This document shows positions 4,844 through 6,325 of a DNA stretch of 6,325 nucleotides, in pieces. The translations under genes were made by a program, and so were the position numbers. The notes beneath the pieces were generated by a model that did not search any database, was not told where the DNA came from, and saw nothing but the letters and a program-made list of their open reading frames with translations. The stretch covers positions 1 through 6,325 of the forward strand of contig JAGRNC010000152.1 in assembly GCA_020440935.1 (NCBI GenBank), read 5' to 3'. Numbering within the stretch: position 1 is the first letter of the stretch; every line of letters starts with the position of its first letter. The DNA comes from Leptospiraceae bacterium. GTDB lineage: Bacteria > Spirochaetota > Leptospiria > Leptospirales > Leptonemataceae.

Positions 4844-6115
4844 ATGGGTATGGAACTTTGGACTTACTCGGGGCTGGCTTTTCTGGGTGGACTCATTCTG
4901 AATCTAATGCCCTGCGTACTGCCGGTACTGTCCTTAAAGATCTTCCATTTAATGAGCTTATCGGGGGAGAGTCGTAAGAAGCTGTTCCTCTATACCGGCG
5001 CCTACGCGGCCGGCGTAATTGTATCATTTTTGGTTCTAAGCGGGCTGCTGCTCGCCCTGCGCGCGGCCGGCCAACAACTGGGCTGGGGTTTTCATCTACA
5101 ATCCAGCGGATTTCTGGTCTTCATGATTCTCTTCCTATCGCTCTTTGCATTGAATCTGCTGGGAGCTTTCGAAATTGGATTATCGCTTACCAGCATTGCC
5201 GGTCCCGATCTCAAGCCAAGCCATGAAGGAAAGGCCCTGGGGTCCGCATTCTTGAGCGGAGTTCTTGCGACGGTGGTTGCCTCTCCCTGCACTGCCCCTT
5301 TTATGGGCTCCGCGGTAGGATTCGCGCTTTCCCAAACAGCAGCGACTACGTTGGTCATATTCTTTTTTCTTGGCCTGGGCCTGGCATCCCCCTTCCTGCT
5401 TGCCGGGCTGTTTCCGTCCGTTTTGAGGGTCTTTCCCCGGCCGGGCGCCTGGATGCTTCGATTGAAGCAACTACTGGCCTTTCCGCTCTTTGCCACTGTG
5501 GCATGGCTGCTCTGGGTGCTGGGAAACCAGACTTCGGTGGATGGCCTTGTTCTGGCCCTTTTTTCGGTGCTACTGGTGGCGCTAACCGCGTACCTGTACG
5601 GATCGTTTCTTCAGCCATTCGCGCATCGCTGGTCAAGCTACTCGGCCAGTATAGTTGCCCTTTTCGCGCTCAGCGGCGCGGTCTACTCGGGGGCATTGGC
5701 GGCAAAGAATCAAAGCCCTGCCAGCCTGCGTCCTGGAACGGTAACAGAAGTTCCCGATTACAAGCCGGGCCAATGGCTGAATTACGACCCCGCGCTGGTT
5801 GATCGTTTCCGCCGCTCTGGCGCGGCCGTTCTGGTAGATTTTACGGCTGACTGGTGCCTGAGCTGCAAAGTAAATGAGCGAACGGTGCTGGATACCGAAC
5901 ATATTCGACAGCTCTTTGTGAAAACGGGCATCGTACTGTTCAAAGCCGACTGGACCAATGAAGATCCCGTGATCTCGGAAGAACTGGATCGCCTGGGTCG
6001 CAATGGAGTGCCCGTATATGCCCTCTATTATCCTGGCGCATCGGAACCGACGCTGCTTCCAGAATTACTGACGATTTCAATTATGGAAGATGCACTGCAA
6101 CCTCTGGTAAAATAG
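4844..6115 (+). CDS. DsbD-type thiol:disulfide interchange protein lacking the alpha domain
   Basis: Carries electrons from cytoplasmic thioredoxin across the inner membrane to periplasmic thiols, for disulfide repair or cytochrome c maturation. 423 residues from the ATG at 4844. About eight membrane segments (roughly 8-30, 47-72, 88-110, 133-157, 165-190, 206-228, 235-255, 267-286) form the DsbD-beta/CcdA-like core. The paired redox cysteines sit in LNLMPCVLPVLSLK (C24) and VVASPCTAPFMGSAVGFAL (C149). A periplasmic thioredoxin-like gamma domain follows, from about 318 to the end: VDFTADWCLSCKVNE with CxxC at C338/C341, and cis-Pro P390 in GVPVYAL. The N-terminal periplasmic alpha domain of classical DsbD is absent, as in many shorter homologues, so reductant would go directly from the gamma domain or to a separate partner. 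The start is chosen because the first membrane segment follows at once. A weak GGA lies seven bases upstream, and ATG 4850 or GTG 4706 are alternatives. The next gene begins 64 bases downstream. Confidence 0.92.
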   Translation: MGMELWTYSGLAFLGGLILNLMPCVLPVLSLKIFHLMSLSGESRKKLFLYTGAYAAGVIVSFLVLSGLLLALRAAGQQLGWGFHLQSSGFLVFMILFLSLFALNLLGAFEIGLSLTSIAGPDLKPSHEGKALGSAFLSGVLATVVASPCTAPFMGSAVGFALSQTAATTLVIFFFLGLGLASPFLLAGLFPSVLRVFPRPGAWMLRLKQLLAFPLFATVAWLLWVLGNQTSVDGLVLALFSVLLVALTAYLYGSFLQPFAHRWSSYSASIVALFALSGAVYSGALAAKNQSPASLRPGTVTEVPDYKPGQWLNYDPALVDRFRRSGAAVLVDFTADWCLSCKVNERTVLDTEHIRQLFVKTGIVLFKADWTNEDPVISEELDRLGRNGVPVYALYYPGASEPTLLPELLTISIMEDALQPLVK

Positions 6116-6179
6116 CCCGGGCTTTGCACAAGACCATTGGTCGGCAGCCATTGCAGCTAGAGCCATTAACGCTATTGTA
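6116..6179 (+). other. Short gap between the DsbD-like gene and the tetrapyrrole gene
   Basis: The stop is followed by the 10-base palindrome AGCCCGGGCT (6114-6123) and by GACCATTGGTC (6132-6142), a 5-bp dyad about one base. Neither resembles an intrinsic terminator, so read-through into the next gene is plausible. I see no promoter or strong Shine-Dalgarno. Confidence 0.35.
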
Positions 6180-6325
6180 ATGAATCAACAACGTTACTAC
6201 TGCACATTTCTGAATCTTAAGGACAAACTCGTGGCCTGCCTGGGCGATGGGCCGGAAATAGAACAAAGAAAGCGTAGCTTTCTGGAATGCGGCGCCATCG
6301 TAGATCATCTCCAGGCGGTGGATGG
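6180..6325 (+). CDS. Precorrin-2 dehydrogenase/siroheme synthase-like protein, 5' part only
   Basis: An open frame begins at ATG 6180 and runs off the right edge, giving 48 complete codons. The residues RYYCTFLNLKDKLVACLGDGPEIEQRKRSFLECGAIVDHL follow the opening of the Met8p/CysG N-terminal family. They show 'xFLNLK' then a beta strand, a Gly-rich NAD-binding turn (here LGDGPEIEQRK, where members usually read VGGGxVAxRK), helix alpha-1 and 'GA.V'. Members oxidise precorrin-2 to sirohydrochlorin with NAD and may insert iron, in the siroheme branch of tetrapyrrole synthesis. Because the C-terminus is missing I cannot tell a full siroheme synthase from a stand-alone or degenerate homologue, and another Rossmann-fold protein remains possible. 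The Shine-Dalgarno is weak and the exact start is uncertain. The location after a DsbD-type gene would suit a haem/cytochrome cluster, which is inference. Confidence 0.62.
   Translation, partial: MNQQRYYCTFLNLKDKLVACLGDGPEIEQRKRSFLECGAIVDHLQAVD

Noticed and set aside
4609..4977. Plus-strand frame of 122 codons considered as a missing DsbD alpha domain
   Set aside because: It shows no alpha-domain features, is out of frame with the transporter and overlaps its first membrane segment.
5092..6003. Several minus-strand frames of 73-134 codons inside the DsbD-like gene
   Set aside because: They are basic, Pro/Arg-rich antisense shadows of hydrophobic membrane codons.
6081..6308. Minus-strand frame of 75 codons at the right edge
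   Set aside because: It overlaps the end of the DsbD-like gene and the tetrapyrrole-like frame, which has family features; this frame has none.

Overview
The window (about half G+C) looks like chromosomal DNA from a spirochaete of the order Leptospirales. The best clue is the peptide deformylase: its N-terminus (MAVRKILRIGDP), its WEGCLSVPDMRGYVER block and its QHECDHLDGILYVDRL block closely follow my recollection of the Leptospira enzyme. The G+C content looks higher than in typical Leptospira, so a Leptonema- or Turneriella-like genome is more likely. This assignment is inference from memory, not from a search. I see no insertion sequence, phage gene, CRISPR array or plasmid function.

Layout. 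(1) Positions 1-2779, minus strand: a two-gene operon. The upstream gene (1418-2779) encodes a membrane-anchored TPR protein ending in a degenerate Mrr-type restriction-endonuclease-fold domain. It overlaps by four bases (TTGA) a long multi-GAF sensory protein (1421 down to beyond position 1), whose C-terminal output domain lies outside the window. (2) Positions 2780-3087: divergent intergenic region with an alanine tRNA (GGC anticodon, G3:U70 pair) and short dyads. (3) Positions 3088-4032, plus strand: peptide deformylase (def), then a small secreted protein built almost entirely from six SFPD-type 11-residue repeats. I recognise the latter as a probable member of the '7(1) septoil knot' family, predicted to form an exceptionally deep protein knot. 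(4) Positions 4033-4119: convergent intergenic region with two hairpins. (5) Positions 4120-4596, minus strand: a small putative lipoprotein with a near-consensus sigma70 promoter at 4661-4688. (6) Positions 4844-6115, plus strand: a DsbD-type membrane thiol-electron transporter with a C-terminal thioredoxin domain but no N-terminal periplasmic alpha domain. (7) Position 6180 to the end: the start of a gene resembling the NAD-binding part of precorrin-2 dehydrogenase/siroheme synthase, cut by the window edge.

How they may work together. The TPR-Mrr/GAF pair reads as a translationally coupled cytoplasmic sensing or scaffolding module at the inner membrane. Three neighbouring genes concern the envelope: the knot-repeat protein, the lipoprotein and the DsbD-like reductant supplier. 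DsbD next to a tetrapyrrole gene hints at a cytochrome c/haem neighbourhood, but that is inference. The items most worth a second look are the SFPD-repeat protein and the membrane-tethered TPR protein with an apparently inactivated nuclease fold.
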